In this document: in pieces, positions 39,786 to 49,500 of the stretch
Numbering within the stretch: the first letter of the stretch is position 1
Layout: each line of letters begins with the position of its first letter
From: an uncultured Polaribacter sp.
Lineage (GTDB): Bacteria > Bacteroidota > Bacteroidia > Flavobacteriales > Flavobacteriaceae
Direction: 5' to 3'
Assembly: GCF_947495205.1 (NCBI RefSeq)
Contig: NZ_CANLXV010000004.1
Location: 186,001-250,000 of the forward strand
DNA length: 64,000 bases
The notes under the pieces: model-generated
The model's database searches: none
What the model was told of the DNA's origin: nothing
Seen by the model: only the letters and a program-made list of their open reading frames with translations
Translations under genes and position numbers: made by a program

Positions 39786-40349
39786 TTACTTTAGTAGCTT
39801 TAAAGTGTTAAACGTTGTATCTATATTCCCTTTTAATTTTTGAATACTTTCTTCTGCTACTAACGTAATGTCTTTATTATCCGACTTTTCTAAAAGAGAA
39901 TCTAAAACTTCTTTTTGTATGTCTAAATTTTCTTTAATTTGATGAATTAAGATTTTTCTGACATTTTCCTCTCTAGAAAGATCATTCTTTAAGGGCTTTA
40001 TTTTTGTTGAATTGGCAACTAGTATCATATTTTCTTTTGCTATATTCTGCAAGTTCTCTAAAATTTCTAGCTGCTCTTTTTTAATTTTTTTTGCTACTGT
40101 TATAATTTCTGAATTCAAGTTGGTATCTTCTACCTGATTGCATAATTCTATAATATTTAAATTTTTTTGAGTTGCTTTAGATAATAAAGATGCTTCTATT
40201 TTATCGTTGATAATGCTTTCTCTCAAAACATCTTTTTCTTCTTTTTTTACGATAATTAAATCACAAGAAACAAATAGCATTGCCGCAATTAGAATGTATA
40301 TATTTTTCAAAATTTTAATTATTTTTTGTTTTGTTTTACAAAGTTGCAA
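39786..40349 (-). CDS. Putative lipoprotein, DUF4142-like
   Basis: Lipobox (LFVSCD), helical body (INDKIEASLLSKATQKNLNIIELCNQV). Confidence 0.6.
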   Translation of the reverse strand: MQLCKTKQKIIKILKNIYILIAAMLFVSCDLIIVKKEEKDVLRESIINDKIEASLLSKATQKNLNIIELCNQVEDTNLNSEIITVAKKIKKEQLEILENLQNIAKENMILVANSTKIKPLKNDLSREENVRKILIHQIKENLDIQKEVLDSLLEKSDNKDITLVAEESIQKLKGNIDTTFNTLKLLK

Positions 40350-40531
40350 AGAATTACATGCATTTGTCTTACATCATTTTTACAAATAATTACACAATTT
40401 TAAGTTGATTTTTTTTTTACTTAAATAGGTTTTTGTAATTACACTTCAAAGATGCAACAGGATTGCATTATTTGTGTTACAACATTTTTATATATTGTTA
40501 CATAATTTTAATATTTAAAAATTTTGGATAT

Positions 40532-40568
40532 AAAAAAAACGCTATTAACTAAGTTAATAACGCTTTTT
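40532..40568 (-). terminator. Intrinsic terminator of HK-RR-AraC operon
   Basis: aaacgctattaac/gttaataacgcttt stem with T run on minus strand. Confidence 0.85.
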
Positions 40569-40588
40569 AATAAATGCGATTTAAGAAA

Positions 40589-42367
40589 TTATGCTGGTAA
40601 AAACACAGTAAAATTAGCGCCTTGGTTTGGCGTTCCATTTGCGAAAATAAAACCACTATGATTGTCTGTTATTTTTTTACAAATAGACAAACCTATTCCT
40701 GTTCCAGAATATTCGTTTTTATTATGTAATCTGCTAAATAATTCAAATATTTTTTCGGTGTACTGTGCATCAAAACCAATACCATTATCTTTGAAAACAA
40801 AACAATGGTATTTTTTATGTGTTCCATTTTTTAGTCTAAAATCATTATTTTTAGCTACTAGTTCGTAAGATATCTTTATTTGCGGACGCTTATCTATTGC
40901 CTTATATTTTAAGGAATTACTTAGTAAATTTGTAAACAATTGCTCAATTTGAAATGGAATTACTTTTACTTTAGGTAAAATATCTGCTGTAATTATTGCA
41001 TTTTCTTTGGTTATAATTTCAGACAGCTCTTGTTTTGCGTCTTCTAACAACTCATTTAAATCTTTAACAACAAGAATTTCGTCAGATTTATTTGTTCTAG
41101 AAAACTGCAATAAATCATCAATTAAATTACGCATTCTTTTTGCAGAAAAATTTATACGTTCCATGTATTTTTTTCCAGATTCAGAAAAATTATCTGATTC
41201 TTTATCTTCTAATCGAGATAAAAACGTTTGTATTTTTCTTAAAGGTTCTTGCAAATCATGACTGGCAACATAATTAAAGGCTTGTAATTCTTTATTGTTT
41301 AATTCCAGCTCTTTATTTCTTGTTTCTAAAGTGTTCGCATAATCAATTTCATCTGTAATATCTGTAGTAGTGCCAATTAATTGTTCTTTACCTTCTAAAT
41401 TACTAATACTTTTTCCGTAAGCTTTTAAATATTTAATGTTACCATTTTTATGCACTACTCTGTAATTTATAAAAGGTAAATCTTTTTCAATTTTCATTTG
41501 AGCAACTTGCTCTTCTAACTTTTTACGATCTTCTGGATGTACATAGCTATTAAAGTTAGCTATTGTAGCTTTAAAAGCATTTGGTTTTTCTCCTAATAAT
41601 CTGTACAAATTATCTGAAAAATAAAATTTATCATCTTCAACATTCCACCTCCAACTACCATGTTTATTTATAATTTCTGCTTGATTTGTAGCTTCTTTAA
41701 AGGTTTCTAATTGTTGATTTGTTTTGCGCAGTTTGTCTAAATCTGAACTTATTTTTGCATAAGCTATGTATAACAATACTAAAGTTAATATGATTAAACC
41801 ATATAAAAATATTGGTGTAAATTTTATAGTGTTTTCATAACTTTCTTTACGTTCTGCCAAAAGATTATTTTCTAAAGCTAACATGCCATTTAGTTTCTTT
41901 CGAATTGCATCCATATATGCTTTACCTTCAAAAAAAACTTGTTTAAACTTTTCTACATCTGTTTGATCTCTTAACGCCATTTTACTGGCTACTTCAAAAT
42001 TATGCAAGCGTGCTTCAATTAAACCATTTAAATCTTTTAAACTTTGTTGATGTTTGGAATTCTTTTTTGTTAATGCTTTTAATTCTGCAAAAGTGTTATT
42101 AATTTTACTTCTACTTTTAAAAAAAGGCTCTAAATACAAAGAATCTTGCGTAATTATAAAGCCTCTCTGCCCAGTTTCTGCATCTTTTAAATAAGATAAA
42201 ATTTGCTCTAACTCTACATTTAATTTATACGTTTGTATAACTTCTTGTTGTGTTTTAGATAACTCAGATATATGCTTGTAAGTTACCCCAGTAATAAACA
42301 AGATTACAAAAAGACTTACCACAAATATAATTTTTACAAACCAAGATTTTTTGTAATTCTGTTTCAT
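40589..42367 (-). CDS. CHASE3/PAS sensor histidine kinase
   Basis: CHASE3-type ETGQRGFIITQDSLYLEPF, PAS/PAC, FNYVASHDLQEPLRKIQTF H-box, GTGIGLSICKKI. Confidence 0.93.
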   Translation of the reverse strand: MKQNYKKSWFVKIIFVVSLFVILFITGVTYKHISELSKTQQEVIQTYKLNVELEQILSYLKDAETGQRGFIITQDSLYLEPFFKSRSKINNTFAELKALTKKNSKHQQSLKDLNGLIEARLHNFEVASKMALRDQTDVEKFKQVFFEGKAYMDAIRKKLNGMLALENNLLAERKESYENTIKFTPIFLYGLIILTLVLLYIAYAKISSDLDKLRKTNQQLETFKEATNQAEIINKHGSWRWNVEDDKFYFSDNLYRLLGEKPNAFKATIANFNSYVHPEDRKKLEEQVAQMKIEKDLPFINYRVVHKNGNIKYLKAYGKSISNLEGKEQLIGTTTDITDEIDYANTLETRNKELELNNKELQAFNYVASHDLQEPLRKIQTFLSRLEDKESDNFSESGKKYMERINFSAKRMRNLIDDLLQFSRTNKSDEILVVKDLNELLEDAKQELSEIITKENAIITADILPKVKVIPFQIEQLFTNLLSNSLKYKAIDKRPQIKISYELVAKNNDFRLKNGTHKKYHCFVFKDNGIGFDAQYTEKIFELFSRLHNKNEYSGTGIGLSICKKITDNHSGFIFANGTPNQGANFTVFLPA

Positions 42368-42369
42368 AC

Positions 42370-42816
42370 TTAAAGTCTTAAAAGAAAGTTGTTTTTGTTA
42401 AGACCATTGGCTTGGTATTGCCAATTTGTAGTTACTACATTGTTTAATATTTTTTTTAGTTTTTTAAAACTATCTGGTTTTTTTATATAAATATTTGCTC
42501 CTTTTACAAAAGTATCTTCTATATCTTCTTCAGAGGCAGATGTAGAATAAATAGCAATAACCATATTTTTAAAGCGAGAATTTGCTTTTATTTCATGCAA
42601 ACACTCTTTACCAGATTTCCTTGGCATATTTAAATCTAAAAAAAGAATTTCTGGAATAACAGCATCTTCACTTAACAAATATTCCATTAAATAAGCACCA
42701 TCATTATAAGTACTAACCTTAGTTGTAATTTTTAACTCATCAAAAGCATCTGTAAAAAAAAGTCTATCATCCTCATCATCATCTGCCAAAATAATATGTG
42801 TGTAATCTTTTGCCAT
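42370..42816 (-). CDS. Single-domain response regulator
   Basis: HIILADDDEDDRLFF, LFLDLNMPRKSGKECL, IYSTSASEEDI. Confidence 0.93.
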   Translation of the reverse strand: MAKDYTHIILADDDEDDRLFFTDAFDELKITTKVSTYNDGAYLMEYLLSEDAVIPEILFLDLNMPRKSGKECLHEIKANSRFKNMVIAIYSTSASEEDIEDTFVKGANIYIKKPDSFKKLKKILNNVVTTNWQYQANGLNKNNFLLRL

Positions 42817-42821
42817 AAGTA

Positions 42822-43376
42822 TTAATTATTTAGTAATTTTCTTTTTGCTATAATTCTTTGAAAGGCAGATGGTGTAATGCCTGTTGTATTTTTAAATTGA
42901 GTGCTTAAGTGTGCTACACTAGAATAATTTAATTTAAACGCAATTTCTGTTAAGCTTAAATTTTCATTTAAAATTAAATGTTTGGTATATTCTATTTTTT
43001 GCAAAATGATAAAATTTTCTATGGAAGTGTAGGTAACTTCAGAAAATAAGCTTGCCAAATAATGATAACTGTGTTCTAATTTTTCGGATAAATAAACGGA
43101 ACTTTTAGTTTGAATTTCTGTATCTAAATTATAAATCATATCTATAATTGTATCTTTAATTTTTTGAACTAAAATGGTTTTTTGATCCTCTACAATTTCT
43201 ATATCATAAGCATCTAAAGCTTCACTAAACATTTTTTTTTGTTCTGATGATAAGGGCTCTAAAAAATCTACTTCACCAAAATTAGCGATATTGTATTTAA
43301 GACCTAATTTATTTAATTGTTCTGTTAAAACAGCGGAACAAACCTTATTAAAATTAAATTTTACAAAAATTTTCAT
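42822..43376 (-). CDS. AraC-type HTH regulator
   Basis: C-terminal LSLTEIAFKLNYSSVAHLSTQFKNTTGITPSAFQRI. Confidence 0.88.
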   Translation of the reverse strand: MKIFVKFNFNKVCSAVLTEQLNKLGLKYNIANFGEVDFLEPLSSEQKKMFSEALDAYDIEIVEDQKTILVQKIKDTIIDMIYNLDTEIQTKSSVYLSEKLEHSYHYLASLFSEVTYTSIENFIILQKIEYTKHLILNENLSLTEIAFKLNYSSVAHLSTQFKNTTGITPSAFQRIIAKRKLLNN

Positions 43377-43432
43377 TACTACATATTTTCAGTAAATTTA
43401 ATTTTAATCTTCTTAAGAAGGTAATTTTATCT

Positions 43433-44545
43433 CTATTTATTTTTGCTTCTAATCAGTTTCCATTTTTTTAATCTCGCTCTAGCTGTACTTTTTAAAAACT
43501 TATCTTCTGGTTCACCTATTAAAAAACCTAATGCCTTATGATCTTTAGAATTATCAAACAAAACTTTTAAAGTTGCTGTTATTGGCAAAGCTACAACCAT
43601 ACCAGAAACGCCCCAAAGCATTGCAAAAACAATAAGACTTACTATAGCAATAAATGCATTAACACTAACTCCAGCGCCTATTACTTTGGGCGTAATAAAA
43701 TACCCTTCTATAAACTGAATGGCTGCAAACATTGAGATAACACCAACAGCATACCAATAAGAATCTTTAGTTGCCAAAGCTACAACTGCTGGTAAAATAG
43801 AGCCAATAAAAACACCAACATAGGGTATAATAATTAAAAACGCACCAAAAAAACCGAAGAAAATAGCATTATTAATTCCTAAAATTAACAAACCAATACT
43901 ATTAAGTGTACCTACAATTAAAATTACCTTTATTAATCCTAAAAGATAATTTCTTTGCACATTGTAAATCTTACTTATTATTGAGTTTAAGAAACTTTTG
44001 GTTTCATTTTTAAATAGTTTGTAACTAAAATTCCTAAAAAATCTTCTGTAATATAAAAAGAAAAACATGTAAATAGGTATTAAAACTAAATCGGTCATTA
44101 AAGTTCCCCAACCCGCTATAAAAGAAGACAATTTATCAAAATTACCTTTTATTAATGCGCCAAAATTTATTTCATCATTTAATAAAGATGCATTTCTTTT
44201 TACACCCATTATATCCTCAAAAAAAAGAATTGTTCTTGTATATAAATCATCTAATTTAGAAATGTAAACTTCACTATTATCAACAAAAAAATACAATTGC
44301 GTACCAATAACAAAAAGTAAAATGGTAGTAATTACAAAAATTATAATTATAGAAATAATGGTTGCTAAAAGTCTGTTGCATTTCATTTTCTTTTCTAATT
44401 TTTTCTGTATTGGAAAAATCATTATTGCAAAAATAATAGCTAAAACCAGTGGCACTATTAAAGATTTTAAGATAAATAAAATAAAAACAGTTGCTATTAA
44501 TGTTATTAGAGAAGATAATTTGTTTGATTTCAAGTGTGTATTCAT
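43433..44545 (-). CDS. AI-2E family transporter
   Basis: Multi-TM; IPYVGVFIGSILPAVVAL, GYFITPKVIGAGVSVNAFIAI. Confidence 0.9.
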   Translation of the reverse strand: MNTHLKSNKLSSLITLIATVFILFILKSLIVPLVLAIIFAIMIFPIQKKLEKKMKCNRLLATIISIIIIFVITTILLFVIGTQLYFFVDNSEVYISKLDDLYTRTILFFEDIMGVKRNASLLNDEINFGALIKGNFDKLSSFIAGWGTLMTDLVLIPIYMFFFLYYRRFFRNFSYKLFKNETKSFLNSIISKIYNVQRNYLLGLIKVILIVGTLNSIGLLILGINNAIFFGFFGAFLIIIPYVGVFIGSILPAVVALATKDSYWYAVGVISMFAAIQFIEGYFITPKVIGAGVSVNAFIAIVSLIVFAMLWGVSGMVVALPITATLKVLFDNSKDHKALGFLIGEPEDKFLKSTARARLKKWKLIRSKNK

Positions 44546-44715
44546 TTGTTTTATTGGCAGATTAGTGCAACAAAGTTAACTGCAACAACAATATTTTTTG
44601 TTACATAATTTTCTTAATTATTTATACAATTTTTAATCTTTATAAATGCAGCTATTTAACGTAACAAAATTGCAAAGTAATCGTCTTACTTAAATAACTA
44701 ACTAAAATATTTTCT

Positions 44716-45615
44716 TTGGAAACCATCTTATCGCTTAAAAACTTAGACAAAAAATATGGTGCTGTACATGCTGTAAATAATCTTTCTTTTGATATTCAAA
44801 AAGGTAATGTTTATGGTATTTTAGGTCCTAATGGTAGTGGAAAATCTACTACTTTAGGTATTATTTTAAATGTTGTAAATAAAACTTCTGGAAATTTTTC
44901 TTGGTTTAACGGAAAATTATCTACGCATGAAGCCTTAAAAAAAGTAGGTGCAATTATAGAACGACCTAATTTTTACCCGTACATGACTGCCGTTCAAAAT
45001 TTAAAATTGATTTGTACCATAAAAGACATATCAACAGAAAAAATAGAAGAAAAGCTAAAAACAGTAAATCTTTTTGATAGAAGAAATAGTAAATTTAAAA
45101 CTTACTCTTTAGGTATGAAACAGCGTTTGGCAATAGCATCTGCATTGCTAAATGATCCTGAAATTTTAATTTTAGATGAACCTACAAACGGATTAGACCC
45201 ACAAGGAATACATGAAATTAGACAAATAATACAAAAAATTGCAAGCACAGGAACAACAATATTATTAGCTTCTCATTTATTAGATGAAGTAGAGAAAGTT
45301 TGTTCTCATGTAATTGTTATTAGAAATGGCGTAAAACTTTACAGTGGTAGTGTTGATGAAATGACGGCATCAAACGGTTTTTTTGAATTAAAAGTAGCAG
45401 AAAATGAAAGTAACTTGCTGTCTGTTTTAAATAATCATCCTTCAATTTTAAAAGTAAACAAAGAACAAGAAACTATTATCGCAACTTTAAAAGAAGATAT
45501 TACTGCAACAGAAATAAATAGTTTTTTATTTAATAAAGGCTTTATTTTAAGCCATTTAGTAAAACGAAAACCTAGTTTAGAACAAAAGTTTTTAGATTTA
45601 ACAACTATCAATTAA
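44716..45615 (+). CDS. ABC transporter ATP-binding protein (TTG start)
   Basis: GILGPNGSGKSTTLGII, YSLGMKQRLAIASALL, ILILDEPTNGLDP. Confidence 0.95.
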   Translation: METILSLKNLDKKYGAVHAVNNLSFDIQKGNVYGILGPNGSGKSTTLGIILNVVNKTSGNFSWFNGKLSTHEALKKVGAIIERPNFYPYMTAVQNLKLICTIKDISTEKIEEKLKTVNLFDRRNSKFKTYSLGMKQRLAIASALLNDPEILILDEPTNGLDPQGIHEIRQIIQKIASTGTTILLASHLLDEVEKVCSHVIVIRNGVKLYSGSVDEMTASNGFFELKVAENESNLLSVLNNHPSILKVNKEQETIIATLKEDITATEINSFLFNKGFILSHLVKRKPSLEQKFLDLTTIN

Positions 45616-45670
45616 AATTTTTTAGCCTTTGTTTTAGTACAACTGCCAACCTTTTAAAAACACAAGTACC

Positions 45671-46516
45671 ATGTTACGATTATTAACTATAGAGTTTCAT
45701 AAATTAAAATACAATAGCGCTAGTAAAGTTTTAACTTTAATATATTTTGGGTTATTAACTTGTATTGCCTTAATTGCTGCCATAAGATTTGATATTGGCC
45801 CTATAAAATTCCATTTAGCAGAAATGGGTATTTTTAATTTTCCTTACATATGGCATTTTAACACCTATATAGCTTCTATTTTAAAATTCTTTTTGTTGTT
45901 AGTTATTGTTTCTATGATGGCGAATGAATATAGTTACAAAACACTAAAACAAAATCTAATAGACGGTCTAAGTAAAAAAGAGTTTATACTTTCTAAATTT
46001 TATACGGTTATTGCTTTTGCTGCTATTTCTACAATTTTTGTTTTTTTGGTTTCGCTAATTTTAGGTTTATGCTATTCAGATTATACAGAATTTGGTATTA
46101 TAACATCTGGCTTGCAATATTTATTTGCTTTTTTTCTAAAACTAGTTTGTTTTTTCTCAATGGGCTTATTTTTTGGAATATTAATTAAAAGATCTGCCTT
46201 TGCCGTTGGCGCAATAGTAGTTTGGTTTATTGCTGAAAATATTTTTAGAGGCTATTTATACTGGAGTTATAAAAATGAAGAAAGTACATCTGAAATAGTT
46301 GCTCAAATTATGCAATTTTTACCTTTAGAAGCCATGTCTAATTTAATAAAAGAACCAGGATCTAAACTAGGCGCTGTGAAAACTTTTGCTAACCAAATGG
46401 GAGAAACTTTTACAAAAAGTTATGCCGTAGACTTTTCTACCATTCTTATTGTTGCTGTCTGGACATTTATCTTTGTTTATTTATCTTTTACATTGTTAAA
46501 AAAGCGAGATTTATAG
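45671..46516 (+). CDS. ABC-2-type transporter permease
   Basis: Six hydrophobic segments; follows ATPase gene. Confidence 0.85.
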   Translation: MLRLLTIEFHKLKYNSASKVLTLIYFGLLTCIALIAAIRFDIGPIKFHLAEMGIFNFPYIWHFNTYIASILKFFLLLVIVSMMANEYSYKTLKQNLIDGLSKKEFILSKFYTVIAFAAISTIFVFLVSLILGLCYSDYTEFGIITSGLQYLFAFFLKLVCFFSMGLFFGILIKRSAFAVGAIVVWFIAENIFRGYLYWSYKNEESTSEIVAQIMQFLPLEAMSNLIKEPGSKLGAVKTFANQMGETFTKSYAVDFSTILIVAVWTFIFVYLSFTLLKKRDL

Positions 46517-46527
46517 TGCTTTTTAAA

Positions 46528-46535
46528 TATATTTG
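46528..46535 (+). promoter_or_regulatory. Candidate -7 element TATATTTG
   Basis: Exact TAnnTTTG match 25 nt upstream of likely ATG at 46561. Confidence 0.4.
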
Positions 46536-46545
46536 AGGCTTGTAA

Positions 46546-49500
46546 TTGAAATGCCATCAAATGAAGAATTTCTTGCCCTTAATAGTAGTGTTTATTGCGT
46601 TAAATGTATTTGCTCAAAAAGAAGCTAATTTCTGGTATTTTGGTAATGGCGCAGCTTTAGATTTTAATTCTGGTTCTCCCATACCCGTTTCTGGTAGTCA
46701 ATTAAATACTTTAGAAGGTTGTTCTTCTTTTTCAGACGCTAATGGTAATTTATTATTTTATGTTGGCGCGCCTACAAATGATGATAGTTTAAGAACTTCT
46801 AGAAATCTTACAATTTGGGATAAAAACAACAACCCAATGCCAAATGCTACAGGATTAAAAGGAGATTCTTCAAGCTCTCAATCTGCTTTAACAGTGCCAG
46901 CTCCTGGTAAACCTAATATTTATTATTTATTTACTGTAGGTACAACAGCCACAGGAAACGCTCCTTTTCCAGGAACGCCTGGTTTTTTTTATTACGAAAT
47001 TGATATGTCTTTAAACAACGGTTTAGGAGACATTAATACAAGTATTGGAGATGCAGGCGCAATAAATTTATCTAGCGGAAAAGATAATTTATGGTCAGAA
47101 AAAGTAACAGCTGTAAGGGCTGCTGCTTGTAATAGCTTTTGGGTGATTTCCATGGCTCAAGGAACAGCAGCTTCTGGAAATAATGAATTTTATGCCTACA
47201 AAGTAAATGAAAGTGGTGTAGATGTTTTAAACCCAGTAATTAGTGTTATCCCTAATTTTAGTACAGATGATCAAAGAGGTTATTTAAAAGTTTCTCCAGA
47301 CGGAAGCAAATTAGTAGCAGCAAATATGAGCTCAGGCACTTTTATTTTTGATTTTGATGCAACTACAGGTTTGGTTTCTAATTTAAATGGAAGCAATCAA
47401 GTAAGCAGATTAGATACTTTTGGTTCTGGTTCTGCAGATGGTTATGGTGTTGAGTTTTCAATAACTAGTAATGTGCTTTATATATCAACTGGTTTTTTTA
47501 ACAATGAAAGTTCAAATGCAAACTTGTATCAATACGATCTTAAACAAGCATCTATTGAAGAAATTAATAACTCTAGAGAACTTATAATGAGTTATAGAAA
47601 CTCTAGAGCTGCTTTACAGTTAGGTCCAGATGGTAAAATATATTGGTCTGCCAACAATTCTAACAATATTAGTGTAATTAACAGACCAGATGAATTGGGT
47701 GAAAACTGCGATTACAGTCACCTTTCTGTACCAGTAGGAGCAACAGTTACTGCAAGTCAAGGTCTTCCTCCCTTTTTATCATCTTTATTATTACCAATAG
47801 AAGTTACAGATAATGATAGTGATACAGTAATTAATAATCAAGATTTAAGTTTTTGTGCGGGTTCTAATAAAACCATTGTACCAGAAGTATTATCTGGCAC
47901 AGATATTAGCTATGAATGGTTTTTTAATGATGGTACTACAAGAAACACAGTTACAACAAACCCAAATTTAGTTTTTACTAATTTAGCAAATGCAGACTCA
48001 GGTACTTATACATTAGAAGTAAATTTAACAGATGAATGTGGAAATATTACTAGGTTTGAAGCTAATTTTGCAATAACTGTATTTGAAGCTGCAAATGCCA
48101 CAAAACCAGAAGATATTATTTTTTGTGATACAGATAACGATGGTTTTAATACATTTGATTTACAAGCAACTAAATCTATTGAAATTAGAAATGGTTTAGA
48201 CGCTGGGGTTTTTGATGTTTTATATTTTGACAATCTAACAGATGCAAATTCTGGAGAAAATGCCTTACCTAATCCATACACAAATCAAAATCCTTTTAGC
48301 TCACAAACTATCTATGCTAGAATACAAAATATTTTTGTACCAGATGTTTGTTTTGATATTACAGAATTTGAATTGGCTGTAACAGGACTTCCCACTCCTA
48401 CCCAACCAGAACCTTATAGAATTTGTGATGATATAGAAAGTAGCAGCGATACAGATGGCATTATTAATACTTTTTTACTCAATACAAAAGATACTGAAAT
48501 TTTAGGAACTTTAAGTAATACACAAAACAACGTTAGTTATCATACCACGCAAATTGGCGCCATAAATAATGATGCAAGTACAATAATTGATAAAAACAAT
48601 GACTACACAGTAACCAATTCAGAAACTGTTTTTATAAGAGTAGAAAATGTAGACAATTCAGCTTGTTTTAATGCTAATCTTACCTTAGAATTAATTGTAG
48701 ATCCTTTACCTGTATTACTTCCTAACCCTATTTTACAACATTGTGTGGCTACTGGTACTGCAAACCCAACTGTTAATTTAACTTTGGCAGAACCAAATAT
48801 TTCTAACACAACAAATGTTACTTTTCAATATTTTACAGATGCAGCAGGTACCAATCAAATAACAGCTATTACTTCTTACCCAGTGCAGACTAATCTTACA
48901 CAATCTGTATTTGTTAGCGTTACAACAAATCAAAATTGTGCTAGAGATCTTGTAGAATTACAAATTAACGTAGGTGAAGAGTCAGATAGTCCTTATGCAG
49001 ATTTACAAACACCTGCTTGTGACGATTTTTTACAAGCAGATGGCACAAACGGACCAAACAATAATGATACAGATAACATTACAACTTTTATGTTAGATAA
49101 AAACACTATAGATGCTAACATATTTAATGGTGCAATGATTACAAATCGTAATAATCTCGAAATTTTATATTTTGAAAATAATTTAGATAGAAACAACTCT
49201 TTAAACCAAATTGATATTACCAATTATAGAAACAATCTTTCTAAAATTGATATTACCACAAATGCAAACGGAATTCGTTTTCCTATATATTATAAAATTT
49301 TAAGTACTATAAACAATAATTGCCAAGGTTTAGGCCAATTTTTCTTACAAATTAACACTGTACCAACTGCAGAAATTGTTCCCGATTTAGAATTATGTGA
49401 TGATAACGAAGATGGAATGAACACCAATGGAATTGTACAAAACTTTAATTTAGAAAATAAAACTACAGATATTTTAGGGACACAAAATGATACCGATTTT

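Noticed and set aside
39646-39843. Plus-strand 65-aa ORF
   Set aside because: Antisense to the lmo0937-like small protein and to the 3' end of the lipoprotein gene.
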